Below are positions 1 to 11,749 of a stretch of DNA of 64,000 nt, piece after piece (position 1 is the stretch's first letter; each line of letters begins with the position of its first letter). The notes beneath the pieces are model-generated. The model saw only the letters and a list, made by a program, of their open reading frames with translations, did not search any database and was not told where the DNA came from. Origin of the DNA: Cucumis sativus (lineage: Eukaryota; Streptophyta; Magnoliopsida; Cucurbitales; Cucurbitaceae); contig NC_026659.2 of the NCBI RefSeq assembly GCF_000004075.3, positions 14,081,473-14,145,472 of the forward strand, given 5' to 3'. The position numbers and the translations under genes were made by a program.

Positions 1-475
1 CTAAGACATAGCCAAGTTCATTAATCCGAACACCGCCATTGTTTTGAACCCAATCACATTTAAACACAGGAACATTAAACGTATAATAATTCAGTTCCCA
101 TATCTCTTGTATGACTCCATAAAATGACATATCTCCGATGACCAGATTTTTATCTTTAGAACTAGACACTTGCATTGTTTTTGCAACTAAGCTAACTCCA
201 CTGTTTTGTCACTTCGTTCTTTATCACAAGATTGTGTGTGATAGCGACATCCATTGATTGCATAACCACTATATCTAATAACAAAAGGATGAGGGCCATG
301 AGCAATCCATCGTAAGTTATCTGAAACTCCAGCATTTCCAACTTCAAGCTCAGTTGATACCTAAATTACTATGTTCAGCACTATACCTCTTCTCGTAGCC
401 AATGTATAAAAGTTCGATTATGTTCCTCTTGAAGCCATTTTTGATTTCTAGACTTATTCCGATATTGTAGTTGCA
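1..475 (-). pseudogene. DUF4216 segment of the CACTA second gene, partial
   Basis: Minus-strand translation gives an upstream stretch WLQEEHNRTFIHWLREEV (about 470-410), then a block containing GYAINGCRYHTQ (about 270-230), then a C-terminal block with YGVIQEIWELNYY and VFKCDW (about 130-50). This order is the DUF4216 pattern found next to TNP2 in plant CACTA elements; its biochemical role is unknown. A reading-frame slip near 210 separates the second and third blocks. The segment runs off the left edge. Bases 476-578 show no further coding signal and look like intron between this part and the transposase. Confidence 0.75.
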
Positions 476-578
476 AAGTCTTCATATGTTTTCTTTGTAG
501 TCATCAATTCAAACATTGTAATATAGTTAGATTAAGTATATAAAAGTGAATAAAACAATCAAGAAAGCAAGAAAATAC

Positions 579-3069
579 TTACTCTGTATATGGTTGGACA
601 TCGACTGTATTTTCCAAAACATATTGATGAGCTTGATGTAGAAGTTCTTGTTGAGGTTTGAAAGGAACTCCCATGGACAATGGTCTACCAATGTTTGAAG
701 TATCTAAATGGTCTTGTGACTTGCGAGTCCCAAGTCCAATGGGATCTACTCCAGATAAGAAATCAGTACAAAATTCAACAGCTTCTTCTATTAAATAACT
801 TTCAGCAATACAACCTTCTGGACGATATCTATTCCTCACAGAGTTTTTAATGACCTTCATGAATCTTTCAAAGGGATACATCCATCGAAGATATATAGGG
901 CCACAAAGTTTGACTTCTCTAACTATGTGTACTGTGAGATGAATCATGATTGTGAAGAATGAAGGGGGAAAATACTTTTCAAACAAACACAATGTTACCA
1001 CAATATCTTCTTCCAACTTGTCTAGTTGTTGTACGTCTAATACCTTGTTGCATACAGAATTGAAAAAGACGCACAACCTAGTTATAGCATAACGAACATG
1101 TTTCGGTAGCACTGATCTTATCGCAATGGGAAACAACTGTTGTATGAGCACATGACAATCATGAGATTTTAAACTATTAAGTTTTAAATCTGTCATTGAC
1201 ACAAGGTTTCTAATATTGGAAGAGTAACCTTCAGGAACCTTTATTTCAGACAAAGTCTTCAAAACACATCGTTTTTCATCCTTTGTAAGAGTATAACACG
1301 CGGGCGGAATGAATATTTTCTTTTCACTACTGATAGGGGCAAGCTCTGGTCGAAGTTTTAGATCAACTAAATCGCGTCTAGCATTCAATCCATCCTTACT
1401 TTTCCCAGGAATATCAAGAAGTGTACCTAAGATATTCATGCAAACATTTTTTTCAATGTGCATCACATCTAAACAATGTCTAACATGAAGATCCTTCCAG
1501 TATGGCAACTCAAAAAAAGAAGATAATCTATTCCAACAAATTTTGTCACTTCTGTTCATCAATCGTTTCTTATGGTTCTTCTTCCCTCTAGAAAATTCAA
1601 GATCTTTCAATTTTAAATACACATCCTCCCCAGAAAGTGGCTCTGGAATTGTATCAAGTTCTTTTTTACCATTGAATGACTTCTTTTGTCGTCGATACGG
1701 ATGATTTCGTGCCAAAAATCTACGATGTCCAAGGTATGCCATTTTCTTCCCATACTTTAACCTTATAGAATTTGTATTATCTCCACAAATTGGGCATGCT
1801 TTATACCCTTTCACACAACATCCACTAAGGTTACCATATGCAGGAAAATCATTGATTGTCCACAACAAAACTGACCTTAAGTTGAATGGTTCTTCTCGAT
1901 AAGCATCATAACATTCAACACCACTTTCCCATAAAAGTTTTAAATCTTCAATTAGTGGTGCTAAGTATATGCCTATGTCATCCCCTAGTTGTTTTGGTCC
2001 TGAAATTAGCATTGATAGCATCATGTACTTTCTTTTCATACACAACCATGGTGGAAGATTGTAAATAATCATCACTACCGGCCAACAACTGTATTTAGAA
2101 CTCATGTCACCATGAGGATTTACTTCATTGGCTGACAATGCTAAACGAAGATTTCTGGGTTCAGAACCAAAGTCTTGGCCATTTCATGTCTACTAACTTC
2201 CATGCTGGAGAGTCTGGCTGGATGTCGTAACTTACCATCATTAATTCTTTCAGTAGAATGCCAAGTCAAGTTTTCAGCACATTCAATGCTTCTGAATAGC
2301 CTTTTAAATCGTGGAATGATTGGAAAGTACCATATCACTTTAGAGGGAATTTGCTTTCTCCTTTCATTTGTATCCTTGACGTTTTTCCACCTTGATTGAC
2401 ACACATTCAGGACATTCAATTGCATTAGCAAATTCTTTTCTATAGAGACAACAATTATTCGGGCATGCATGAATCTTTTCATATTCCATTCCTAATGCAC
2501 CTAATGTTTTTTTGCTTCATACAATGAATTCGGGAGCTCATTGGTATTAGGCAGAATTTCCTTCAAAGTTTCAAGTAATTCTGAAAAACTAGTATCACTC
2601 TATCCATACCTAACTTTTAAATTATACAATTTGACTAGAGTAGACAACTTTGTGTACTTTTTGCATCCTTCGTACAATGGTTTTTTTCAGCATCAATAAG
2701 CAACTTCTCAAATCCAGTTGGGTCTTTTGAATACTCCTCATGAGCAACTTCAATCATTTCTTTTACACTTCCAACATCCTGATGATCTTCACATGTATGG
2801 ATGCCAAACTTTGAAGATTCATCATAGAAGGATGAGTTAGGAAGTTCTTCCCCATGCCAAAACCAAATTTTATAACTTTCATCAATACCATTAACATACA
2901 AGTGATCTCTAACACCCTTTCTACTATGTTTTTCACAATTCCCACATTTCAAACAAGGACAACGAATATAGGAGCTAGTTGTATTAGAAAATCCAAATTT
3001 GATGAAGTTTTCCACACCCAACTCATAATCTTTAGACAATCTACTCTTGTGCATCCAAGATTTATCCAT
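579..3069 (-). pseudogene. TNP2-type CACTA transposase, broken
   Basis: The N-terminus, starting at the MDKSWMH methionine (3069), is a transposase-associated domain with cysteine pairs (CPCLKCGNC) at about 2975-2940. Next, about 2500-2400 encodes a Cys-rich segment (CPNNCC, CPEC), then the TNP2 core at 579-2300 with landmarks NPHGDMSSKYSCWPV, CPICGD and HCLDVMHIEKN. The last of these is near the region where TNP2 relatives carry catalytic acidic residues. The C-terminal part (about 1200-579) corresponds to the DUF4218 block. The frame breaks at least twice close together, near 2215 and 2178, and again between 2400 and 2640, so no full protein can be made. In CACTA elements this protein binds and cuts the termini; here only a fossil remains. 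Confidence 0.85.
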
Positions 3070-3105
3070 CATTGTAAATCTAATGAGAAATAAAGTTATT
3101 GTCAC

Positions 3106-4050
3106 TATTGATAATTAAAGTGGAAGGACAATGATAAGTAATGCCTTGTATAACCAATGTTGAGAATGTGAATCCAATCTATACAAATCTTCTACAATTA
3201 TGGTCTTCAGTTTCTACTGCTAAGAGATTTTCATGCATTACAAATGAAACTTAAGAAAATTAAAAGAACTAACTAAACTCATTTCTTTTTTAAAGTGATT
3301 ATAAGAAAGAAAGCAATTGCACGGCTGAGTAAGTCAAACAAAATGAGCATCACTAAACAAAGATTCCAGTCATGAAGATCGTAATCAACCTAATAAAATT
3401 CCAGTCAGAAAGATAGCAATTTGTTCATACATTCATTTGTTTTCTTTAAATCCTAATAAAATTTGATGGTGAAGAAAAACTACAGTACTTTAAAGATTGA
3501 ATAAAAGTACACTAATTTCAATCAATTTGAAGTTTACACCTCCATCCTTCCTATCTATTATTGCTAATCATGCCATCTGAGTTTATATAATGAAGAATAA
3601 TGAAATTGTTATATGTTTTAGGGAAATAAAAGCCTAACCTCAACTTAGTGGATGATGGATTTTGAAGCGACGAACGTGAGGCACTCGTTGGTGAAGTCGA
3701 AATGACGGGCGCAGCAGCGTGAGGTACTCAGGGATTTTGGAAAGATGGAATGCAGCGGACGGAGGACTTTGAAACGACGAACGTGAGGGATTCGAAGAGG
3801 TGGAACTCGACGGTGAAATCGAACGGACAGACGTTGAAGGCGAACGGATAGGCGTTGAAAGCGAACGACGATGACCGTCTGGAGAGGGAGAGGATTTCGA
3901 ATGGCAAGGATTTCGGCTGGAAAGGGAATGGATTTCGGCTGGAGAGGGAGAGGATTTCGACGACGCGTCTAAAGGCTCCCTTCACGCGCGACTAATTAGG
4001 GTTTTAGAAAAGAGAAAACAGACTTAATTGAAATGACGTTGTTTTAGTAC
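3106..4050. other. CACTA leader region with G-rich short repeats
   Basis: No gene. 3106-3630 is AT-rich non-coding sequence, probably leader intron of the transposase. 3640-3985 is distinctly more GC-rich and is made of short repeated phrases (cgaacg/gcgaacg, and ggatttcggctggagaggg twice), ending in 'ttagggttt' near 4000. An open frame across 3728-3985 (minus) is repetitive Ser/Phe/Pro sequence and is not believable as a protein. The position just inside the terminal repeats suits the promoter and untranslated leader of the transposase. Confidence 0.5.
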
Positions 4051-4056
4051 TAATTT

Positions 4057-4382
4057 CTTGACGTTTTTAAAAACGTCAAGGATTTTTTTTATAAATTTCT
4101 TGACATTTTTCAAAACGTCAAGGATTTTTTTATAAATTTCTTGACGTTTTTAAAACGTCGAGTAAAATTTTAAATTCTTGACGTTTAAGAAACGTCAAGC
4201 ATGTCGAATTCATACGCTTCTTGACGTTTTAAGAACGTCAAAAAATTAATAGATATTTCTTGATGTTTTAAAAACGTCAAGAAAAAATTTATTTTTTCTT
4301 GAAATGATGTTTCAGAAAAATTCTTGACGTTTTTTATTAAAAATGAAATCTTTCTTGACGTTTTTCGAAAAAAACGTCAAGA
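4057..4382. repeat. Palindromic subterminal repeat array of the CACTA element
   Basis: Seven units, each an inverted repeat of the type cttgacgttt..aaacgtcaag, lie at about 4057-4080, 4099-4122, 4140-4162, 4177-4199, 4220-4241, 4259-4281 and 4354-4382. Damaged half units lie near 4298-4345. Spacing is about 40 bp. The first unit is a perfect 24-bp palindrome and the others have one or a few mismatches. In En/Spm, short subterminal motifs are bound by the element's TnpA protein; by analogy these are likely transposase or accessory-factor binding sites (inference). Confidence 0.85.
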
Positions 4383-4396
4383 AAGGAAAACAGCAA

Positions 4397-4426
4397 CCGT
4401 CAAGAAAGCCCATTTTTCTAGTAGTG
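4397..4426 (-). repeat. CACTA terminal inverted repeat
   Basis: On the minus strand, 4426 downward reads CACTACTAGAAAAATGGGC and then a tttcttgacgg core that leads into the palindrome array. The partner terminus is outside the window, so the exact TIR length cannot be fixed. Confidence 0.85.
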
Positions 4427-4794
4427 TAAACATTCAAAGGTAGTGAACCAAGGACACAAGCAAATAATCACCTTCGACAGTTATTTGATTGCAAAAAGAT
4501 TCATATCCCAATGCAGTATGACACCAAATAACAAAATTTCATGAGTCAGTCACATATATATCGAACTCTTCCTAAGAAACAAATAAGCAAACACGCATTC
4601 ATATCCACTTACTTAAAAGCAAGTCACATATACTTAGATGTGATCAAATAACCATTCACTTACCCCTTTCATGCTTAAGTCTATTCAAAATAATGTGCTT
4701 AACATTTTCTTGTGTGTCGTTCGGGTTTAACAAAATTATATTAACAAAAAATCCCCACAAAATACTTCAAAAAATGTTGTTTCCTAATCTGGCG

Positions 4795-5742
4795 CTAAGC
4801 ACGATGTACGTGCTTAGAAAGGAACTCCGCCAATTTCGATCTAACTTCATCGATTTCATCTTGAGAGTACGTAGGAGGTAAACTTTTCATCTATAGATAA
4901 TAAAGTGGTTAAGAATTATTTTCATTCCAAACAATGACATAAAGTGGTTTTAAAATTCTAATACTTACGACATCTACAATCGAAGTACTCTTCCCAGAAA
5001 TTATGTCCCGCATGAATCGCATAACATAGTACCCGCATTCTACCACACCATTTTGTTTGGGACACTGGATGTAGAATAAAAAAAATACGTGTGAAACGTT
5101 TAAATTAATAACTTATTTACGACTATCCTACTGGTCAATGCCACATACCTTAACAACCCTCCAACGCAAGCATACATGGAGTTCCAACCTACGTAGAATT
5201 ATATGTTAAATATGTGCACGTAAAGTTAGTCAATACGTTTTCAGGGTTATGTCTAACTGCTTACAAGATTAAACACATATATAGAATTGTTGTGGAGCAG
5301 TGTGCCTTAATTAGTAAAGTATACTTTAAACTAACCTTCAAGTCACTTGATCTTGTGTCCCCCACATTTTCTTCTTTCTTCACTTCTGTCACAACGTTTG
5401 TCGCTTTATCTGGTACTGAATCAGAGGCTACGTCTTCAGTCTCATCATCTGAAACCCCTTCGATTGATGGTGTTCCTTTCAAACACATACTAGGGTCTTG
5501 TTCTTTTTCATTCTATGCAACTCCGCTTCTAGCTCGATAATTCGTTTGACCATTTGATCACGTTCCTCATACACTGTCCTCTCCTCATTACCTTCTTTAG
5601 ATTCCATTGGGGTATGGAAATATTTTTTCTTAGTCACGTACTTTCCCCACGTCTCGGAGTATGCCGGACGATCTTTCCCTCCCAATGTCTGGGTGAGAAC
5701 ATCGTCACCACCAGATAAACTACGTCCCTTCTGGTTGCCCAT
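4795..5742 (-). pseudogene. Ulp1 (C48) protease / plant transposase-family gene remnant
   Basis: The upstream part (5742-5261) encodes a segment with DVLTQTLGGKDRP followed by a short Glu/Lys-rich coiled coil (RIIELEAELHRMKK). This resembles the end of plant 'Transposase_24' proteins. The exon at 4969-5064, bounded by consensus splice sites, encodes CPKQNGVVECGYYVMRFMRD, which is the C-terminal Ulp1/SENP motif with the oxyanion Gln and the catalytic Cys. The last exon (about 4884-4795) encodes YSQDEIDEVRSKLAEF and stops. The catalytic His and Asp region is not recognisable, so the gene is incomplete. Such proteins are carried by CACTA and Mutator-like elements. It lies outside the 4426 terminus, so it belongs to another element or to the insertion target. 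Confidence 0.65.
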
Positions 5743-5759
5743 TAGATCGTCCTAAAATA

Positions 5760-8700
5760 GTGCACGAAATGGAAACCATAGAAACAAAAAAAAAAAAAAT
5801 GGAAATTATAAATTGCCAAATTTTCTCAACTTGTTAACTTATAATAAGATTGGCAACGTCCATCGTCTCTTTATGTGGGAACTCTCCCTTACGATCCACC
5901 AAATCTACTTTTAGTTCTTTTCTTTTAGTTCTTTTCTTATAATATTTTTTAACATTTGTAGACACAACAATCATATATAGTTTAAAAATTATAAAAGGAT
6001 TTAATTTTCTAAACCTAATTAACCATTGTAGCAACGTTAAATCTATCTAAGACACACATATATAGTATATATATGTGTGTTAGTGATACATAGTATATAG
6101 CATACACATGTCATCTTCAGAAAGCAAACAAGAGTTAATCATTTAAAAATAATGTTGGTGGGTATAGAAATAAATAATAATTGGTGATTTTGGAATTTGG
6201 ATGAATTGAAATGATGGATTGTTTTGTGGAAAAGTGATTTGTTGATGTTCGTAGTTGGAGGGACCATAACCAAAAGTATAATGTCTTTTTATAATTGCAA
6301 ATTGCGATTAATTAGCCTTTGCTCTCTTCCCTACAAAAATATACAATAAAAATACATTCTTTTCTTTCTTTCTTTTTTTTAATGCTAAACTAATTTTGTA
6401 TTTTCTTTCTAAAATCTCTTTCTTTTATAAAGTTTTAATAATTCTTTTTTTTTTAAAAAAATCATAGTGTATAGGATGGCTCCTTGCTATAAATCTAATA
6501 TTTCTTTTATTTTTTGCCAACCTTCCCAATGCAGTTTTAAAAGGTTGCTATTCCCTCAATTTTTTCATTTTTAGGTTTGATCCCAATTTATATTAATAAA
6601 TTTGAGTTCATCTAGTTGTGAGTTTCAATGTCACGGTTGGATGGAATGAATTACTTAGTGAACTAATTTAAATTAATCATATGTCAATTTAAATTGGGTC
6701 CAAATTTCCTATTCAACCATACCAATTATACTATCAATTTTAAAAATATATTCACATATTATATTTTCTTTTAAAAAAATTTAGATAGATGCTTAATAAT
6801 TTTTTTAAGGCTAAATTAATTATGTATTTTCTTTCTAAAATATCTTTAAATTTTATGAAGTTTTAATAATTCTCTTACACTTGAAAAATGGAAAAAATAA
6901 TAATCTTCTTACCAATTTTAGTTACCATAAAAAAAAAAAAAAAAAAAAAAACCTCTCTGACTTTGAAAATTTTCAACAATATTATCACAAAAATAAAGTT
7001 TAAAATATATCCTTTATATGAACAAAAATGATTAAAACAAAAGTTTTAAAATGGTTTTACTGTTAAGTATAAAATTTATATAAATACTCTCATTTTTTGC
7101 AACTAAGTGAAACTTAAAATTTCAAGTTAAAAGTACAAAATCTAAGAAATTCCCACAAAAGTAAATTAGAGGATAATTTTGATTTGGTTTGGTTTTTCAA
7201 TTTTAGATTTTTTACTTTGGTTGTAGTGCTAAAATTAGTTTGAGGGATTGTTATTGAGAATTTATATATTTTCTTGACATTATATTATAACTTATAGTTT
7301 AAATGTTTATTAATTTTTTAAAAAAGTTATTGACATATTTGGTAAGAAAGCTGAATTATTAATTTGAATGAAATAGGAAGGAAGTTAGCTACAAAGAGCT
7401 TAGGCACCCATTCCATAATTATTATTAATACATCCTTGATTTTTATGACCTACTTGACAACGTATATATGGGACTATGAAGTTTGGTGTTTTTTTTTAAT
7501 AGACTCTTTTTATGTTTGTATTGTCATTTTTTTTACTACGACTAGATAGTAGGAGATCCAAACATTAAACATGTTAGTCAATTACATCAATATTAATCAA
7601 ACGAGCATAACGAAATAAGTTTTGTATTACAAATCGAATCTAAAACGTTTTATCAATACATGTGTTTTGGATTATATTATAAAATACCGCACAATTTTTT
7701 TTGAAAGATGAGTGATGCACCTTGCAAAGGAACCAAATTCATAAATGAACTAATCTTTTAATAGATTAATAGACAAAAATAATCCCATGTGGCAGATTTC
7801 AAAAGGTATGGTGTAGTTTTAAAGAATTAAACACCATAAACAAAATCAAAACAAACTAAAATCTAAAATTTCTTACATTAAAAACATGTGAGTAGTGGGA
7901 TATAAATGGATAATTATTTGCAAAGAATCAATCAAATGTTTATTATGAATAAAAAAGAAAGGTTTAGGAATCAAACTAATCTCTAATTTTAATTAATTAA
8001 GAAAATTACTAATCAATTATATTAATTATTTGAGCAAGATACATCATATAAATTTAGAGGTATTTTCCAATATGATAAAAAGTTGCAAAAAAAATATAGT
8101 TTTTCTATTATTTGTTATATTTTGTTTAGTTCTAATTTATTTGTTGTTATCATAATAATTTCTCACAAGCTATGTATCTGGAAAAAGTTAGATAACTTAG
8201 ATTTGTATGAAAACATACAAGGTAAATGGTGAAAGATTTTCAAAATTGAAGGCAGAGGATCACCAAAACAATATATAATAAACACGTTACGAAATGTTAA
8301 AAAAGATTTGGATGTTTCACTTGTGCTCCAATAATATTCACTAGCATTAAAAAAAGATGGACAATTTTCATATAATTTTTTATAATGTAAATAAGTAAAT
8401 TTCTTTTTCCTTTTTAAAAAATGGTTTTGCACGGGACACAGCCCCTACACAACAACTAGAATTTAGCTAAAATAATGCGTTATTTGACACTTCAAAATTA
8501 ATATCAAAATATAAAATTAATAAATTCGCCAAACAAAACCACTCGTAAAATTAATTACAATTGATTTTTCTTTCCATTTTTGTTTGGACAGAGGGTAAAT
8601 ATTTTGGAAAAAGTTATGTTTTTTACAATTTCCTTTAAACTTATAATTATGTTCCACGTCAACTTTTTTATTAGGGTTGTTAATCCATAAAAAGTAAGTC

Positions 8701-8890
8701 TAAGTTAAATAACCTAAACCCTTTTACATCCATAATATACACTGAATATATACAACATATGCTACCATCTTTTTATATTTTTATCAAATGAGATTCTATG
8801 AAACAAAAAATAATAATTCAAAGCTAACAACACAGTTAGATATAGATCGAGCAAATTTTATGAACTCACCATCAGAAATAATACCCAATT
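5760..8890. other. AT-rich spacer without recognisable genes
   Basis: Mostly A/T homopolymers and microsatellite-like tracts, for example the A-run at 6930-6951. Short open frames at 7364-7549 and 8163-8432 have low-complexity composition, lack recognisable domains and have no flanking splice or promoter logic. No RNA gene was recognised. Confidence 0.6.
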
Positions 8891-8899
8891 TCTTAGTGC

Positions 8900-10295
8900 C
8901 TAATTTTCATGGCGATGTGGAGAACTAAACAAGATATCCTGCAACAATGATTAAGATGATCAAACACAAATAACTTCATACACCCAAATGAAATTCAAAT
9001 AATTCCCATCATTTATATAAATTATATTCACTATAATCATTTACCTTCAACGGAGGAATCGATTGCGAGAGCCATATCGGCGGCGAATTGAAGATCTCGA
9101 TCATCCGTCCAGGATGTCCCAATATGTTTCCGAACCTTTTTCCTTCAACATCAAACACACGACTCGTACTTCTTTTACAAAATTCATCCTCTCTCACATC
9201 CGTGTAATAAACGCAATTCTTTTTGCATCCTTCAAACTCCGATGCTTCGATTGAAAAGCAACAATCGTTCCCCAGAATAATCGATTGATTTCTCAAATTC
9301 TTCAGCTCCACCCATGTCCCCCACTCTTGATCCAGCTTATAAGCTTTGAAATCAACTGCTTTTGGTAATGAATTGTATGGCGTATGTCGAACTGGAATAA
9401 TGAAAGGTTGTTGTTGTTGTTGTACTTCCGCGTCCTCCACGGCGGCGATTACGGGTTGAAAATGACGCTCTTTGTTGAGGAACCGATCGATTACGAGAAG
9501 TTCGCCGCCGCATTCCACTAGGTGTTTCTGGTGGCCGAGACCGATCAGAGGAGGAGAAAATTGTACTAATCGCATTGATAAATCGATCCAGAAAACCGTT
9601 CCCCATCTATCCACTGTGTAGTACTGTTGATTGTAGACAATTACATCGTCGTAGTGGAAATTTTGTTCATCGATTAGAGTCCATTTCTCATCGCCAGATC
9701 TGGCAAACCCTAACTTCCCACCCTCAAACACTGCGATTATGGTACAATCTTTAACGTCTGATCCAGAGGAATTTGGGAATAGAACGATCTTAGAGATTCC
9801 AGGAACACAAGTGGTATCGGTGTACTTGAGCGAATAAGAGACGGCCAATTCGTGGATTCGAAGATGTAGTAAGTTGAATTCGTTGTGTCCTTCGGAAGGA
9901 TCTTCCAAGTTGCGTGGGATTATTTTCTTGGACAGAGGATGAAGAAAGCGCATCTTACCTAGTTCGGATTTCTCGACCTTCACTAGACGGCCGTTGGGGG
10001 GAGTAGGAGAAGAGGAAGAGGAAAGGTTAGGGGTTGGTTGGTGGTTGAGAGGACCGAGACGATAGAGGGTGGTTTGGGAGAGGAAGGCATGGAGGGGGAG
10101 AGTGGGAGAGATGTATGGAGAAGGAAATGGGAGAGGAAGAGGAGGAGATGTTTGGGAGAAAGGAGGAAGAGAGGAGCGCCATGAGCGGCAAACACTGCGA
10201 AATCGGAGGACGTCGATGTAGTTGTGGAGGTGTTTTCCAACAGCTGGCCAGATCTCCGGGGGGAGTTCCGACCAGGGGACTCCGGCGTCGTCCAT
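8900..10295 (-). CDS. SKIP23-like F-box protein with DUF295 domain
   Basis: Two exons: 10295-9045, then 8938-8900, joined AAG|GT...TTGCAG|GAT in phase 0, giving 429 aa. The N-terminus carries an F-box (WSELPPEIWPAVGKHL through VCRSWRSSL, about residues 7-45). A Ser/Pro-rich linker follows, then a C-terminal DUF295 beta-rich region (WIDLSMRLVQFSPP, and a VYYTD block). F-box proteins bind SKP1 in SCF ubiquitin ligases and select substrates; the substrate here is unknown. An in-frame ATG at 10370 would add 25 residues, but MDDAGVPW at 10295 fits the family start better. A CAA repeat at about 9412-9425 encodes five Gln. Skipping the splice extends the frame to a stop at 9009 with a different short tail. 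Confidence 0.85.
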
Positions 10296-10379
10296 TTTTA
10301 ATTGGTGGAAGGAAATTGACTTTGACGTCAGTGTTGTGTGGACACAATCCTCCTCATTATCACAATACATAAATAAATT

Positions 10380-11749
10380 AACTAATTCCTTTTTCTTTCT
10401 TTAACAAATAAATACAGATTCATAAATGGGAAATTGGGATATAGTATCCATAAATTGAGTTCTCTATGTTTTTGTTTTTGTTTTTTTTTTAAAAAAAGAT
10501 AAATTTATAATGTTTCATGTAGTTCACCCCTTCTTGTGTGTATACATTATGGGGGTTGATTTGTCTTCCAGTAATGAAAAAACATGAGAATGAGAATGCA
10601 CATAATATATAATAAACTTGAGAAGAGTGATACTAGTGATTGAAGACCAATCTGTGACTTTTGTGGACGGTAAATCGGTAATTATGATGGTGTAGAGGAT
10701 GATGCCTTGTTTAAATATAAAAAAATGGACATGAGTTGATATATCTTAAAAATGAGTCAGCAAGAGTGACGATAAAATGCTAAGAGGGTTGTGAATTAAT
10801 GTAGATACAATATGAACAATGGATCCAAATTATCCTAACCTATTTCCAAAGAATTTCAAATTAATGCCAATATATAATATCAATATTAAGAAGCATTCAT
10901 TTAGTGTTGTTCCATTCAATTGCGTTGTTCTACTTTCCTCATTCTTTAATGGAGAAGAATTATAAAATTAATGGTTGTGGAAATATAAAAAAGTCACGTT
11001 GAAACTCAAAATTTATAAAATTTCATAGCCACGTAACAAAATATTGGAGTCCCTTCCCCAATATATTTTTTAAATTCCAACTCCAAGTTAAATCTTTCTT
11101 TATTTTTCTTAGTATATGACAAGTTTAGCGTATGTAAATTTAACAAGTTGATTTAACAAAGGGCTGATTGCAACCAATAATAGAAAGACGAGATGGGAGA
11201 TAATTGGTCACATTGAAAATCCAAGGGTGTTTTTGCAATCAAACCCCATAGTTTAGTTTAGGGGTGATTTCTCTTATTTGTATGCAATTATTGGTGATAC
11301 GAGAGAGGTAAATTGGGAAGAATTTTGAAATCTCAAAAAAAAGGTTTGTTTTGGGCTTCGGGCTTTAGTGGTGGAAATGTGGTTATGTTTTGGGGCAACT
11401 GCAGCAGGCCTACGATTCTCCCATCCTCATTCCTCCTTTTAACTCAATCGCCTTCGCCACCCCCACCGTCCCCTCCCTCCCTTCATTTTTCTTTTTCTTT
11501 TTCCTTTTTTACCAAACAACGGTGACATTTCCGATTTAGTAGGAATATTCACAGTTTTCTCCTCTCAACCTTCAACAATGGCACCTCTCCCCTTTCCTTT
11601 CTTCTGATTTCCTTCCTCCTCATCAAACTTCCCTGCACTTTCTTCTCCTTCCCTCTTTTGGAATCCTCCCTATGTTAACTCCTCTCTCCCTTTCCATCTT
11701 CTTCTCTGATCCATAATCAACCAACCTGGACTTCACAACCAATTATAGT
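10380..11749. promoter_or_regulatory. Bidirectional intergenic region between F-box and AP5B1 genes
   Basis: The two genes are divergent, so this 1.4 kb contains both promoters. 10400-11290 is AT-rich. 11400-11749 is strongly pyrimidine-rich (long C/T runs such as ccttcgccacccccaccgtc), as is common in plant 5' untranslated leaders, and runs directly into the AP5B1 start. I could not assign a convincing TATA box on either side. An open frame at 11313-11525 is low-complexity Pro/Ser/Phe sequence within this leader and is not counted as a gene. Confidence 0.5.

Larger units (their letters stand above)
1..4426 (-). mobile_element. CACTA (En/Spm) DNA transposon, right portion, degenerate
   Basis: Read on the minus strand, the element starts at 4426 with CACTACTAGAAAAATGGGC, the diagnostic CACTA terminus. 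It then carries subterminal repeats (4057-4382), a G-rich leader (about 3640-3985), a transposase gene (579-3069) and a DUF4216 segment (1-475). The far terminus lies left of the window, so the total size and the target duplication cannot be read; the three bases after the terminus are taa (4427-4429). Frameshifts in the transposase show it is no longer autonomous. Superfamily assignment is secure because terminus and TNP2-type protein agree. Confidence 0.9.

Noticed and set aside
3728..3985. 85-aa minus-strand frame in the CACTA leader
   Set aside because: Made of repeated Ser/Phe/Pro phrases from short DNA repeats; not a recognisable protein.
8163..8432. 89-aa minus-strand frame upstream of the F-box gene end
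   Set aside because: AT-driven composition, no domain and no promoter or splice context.
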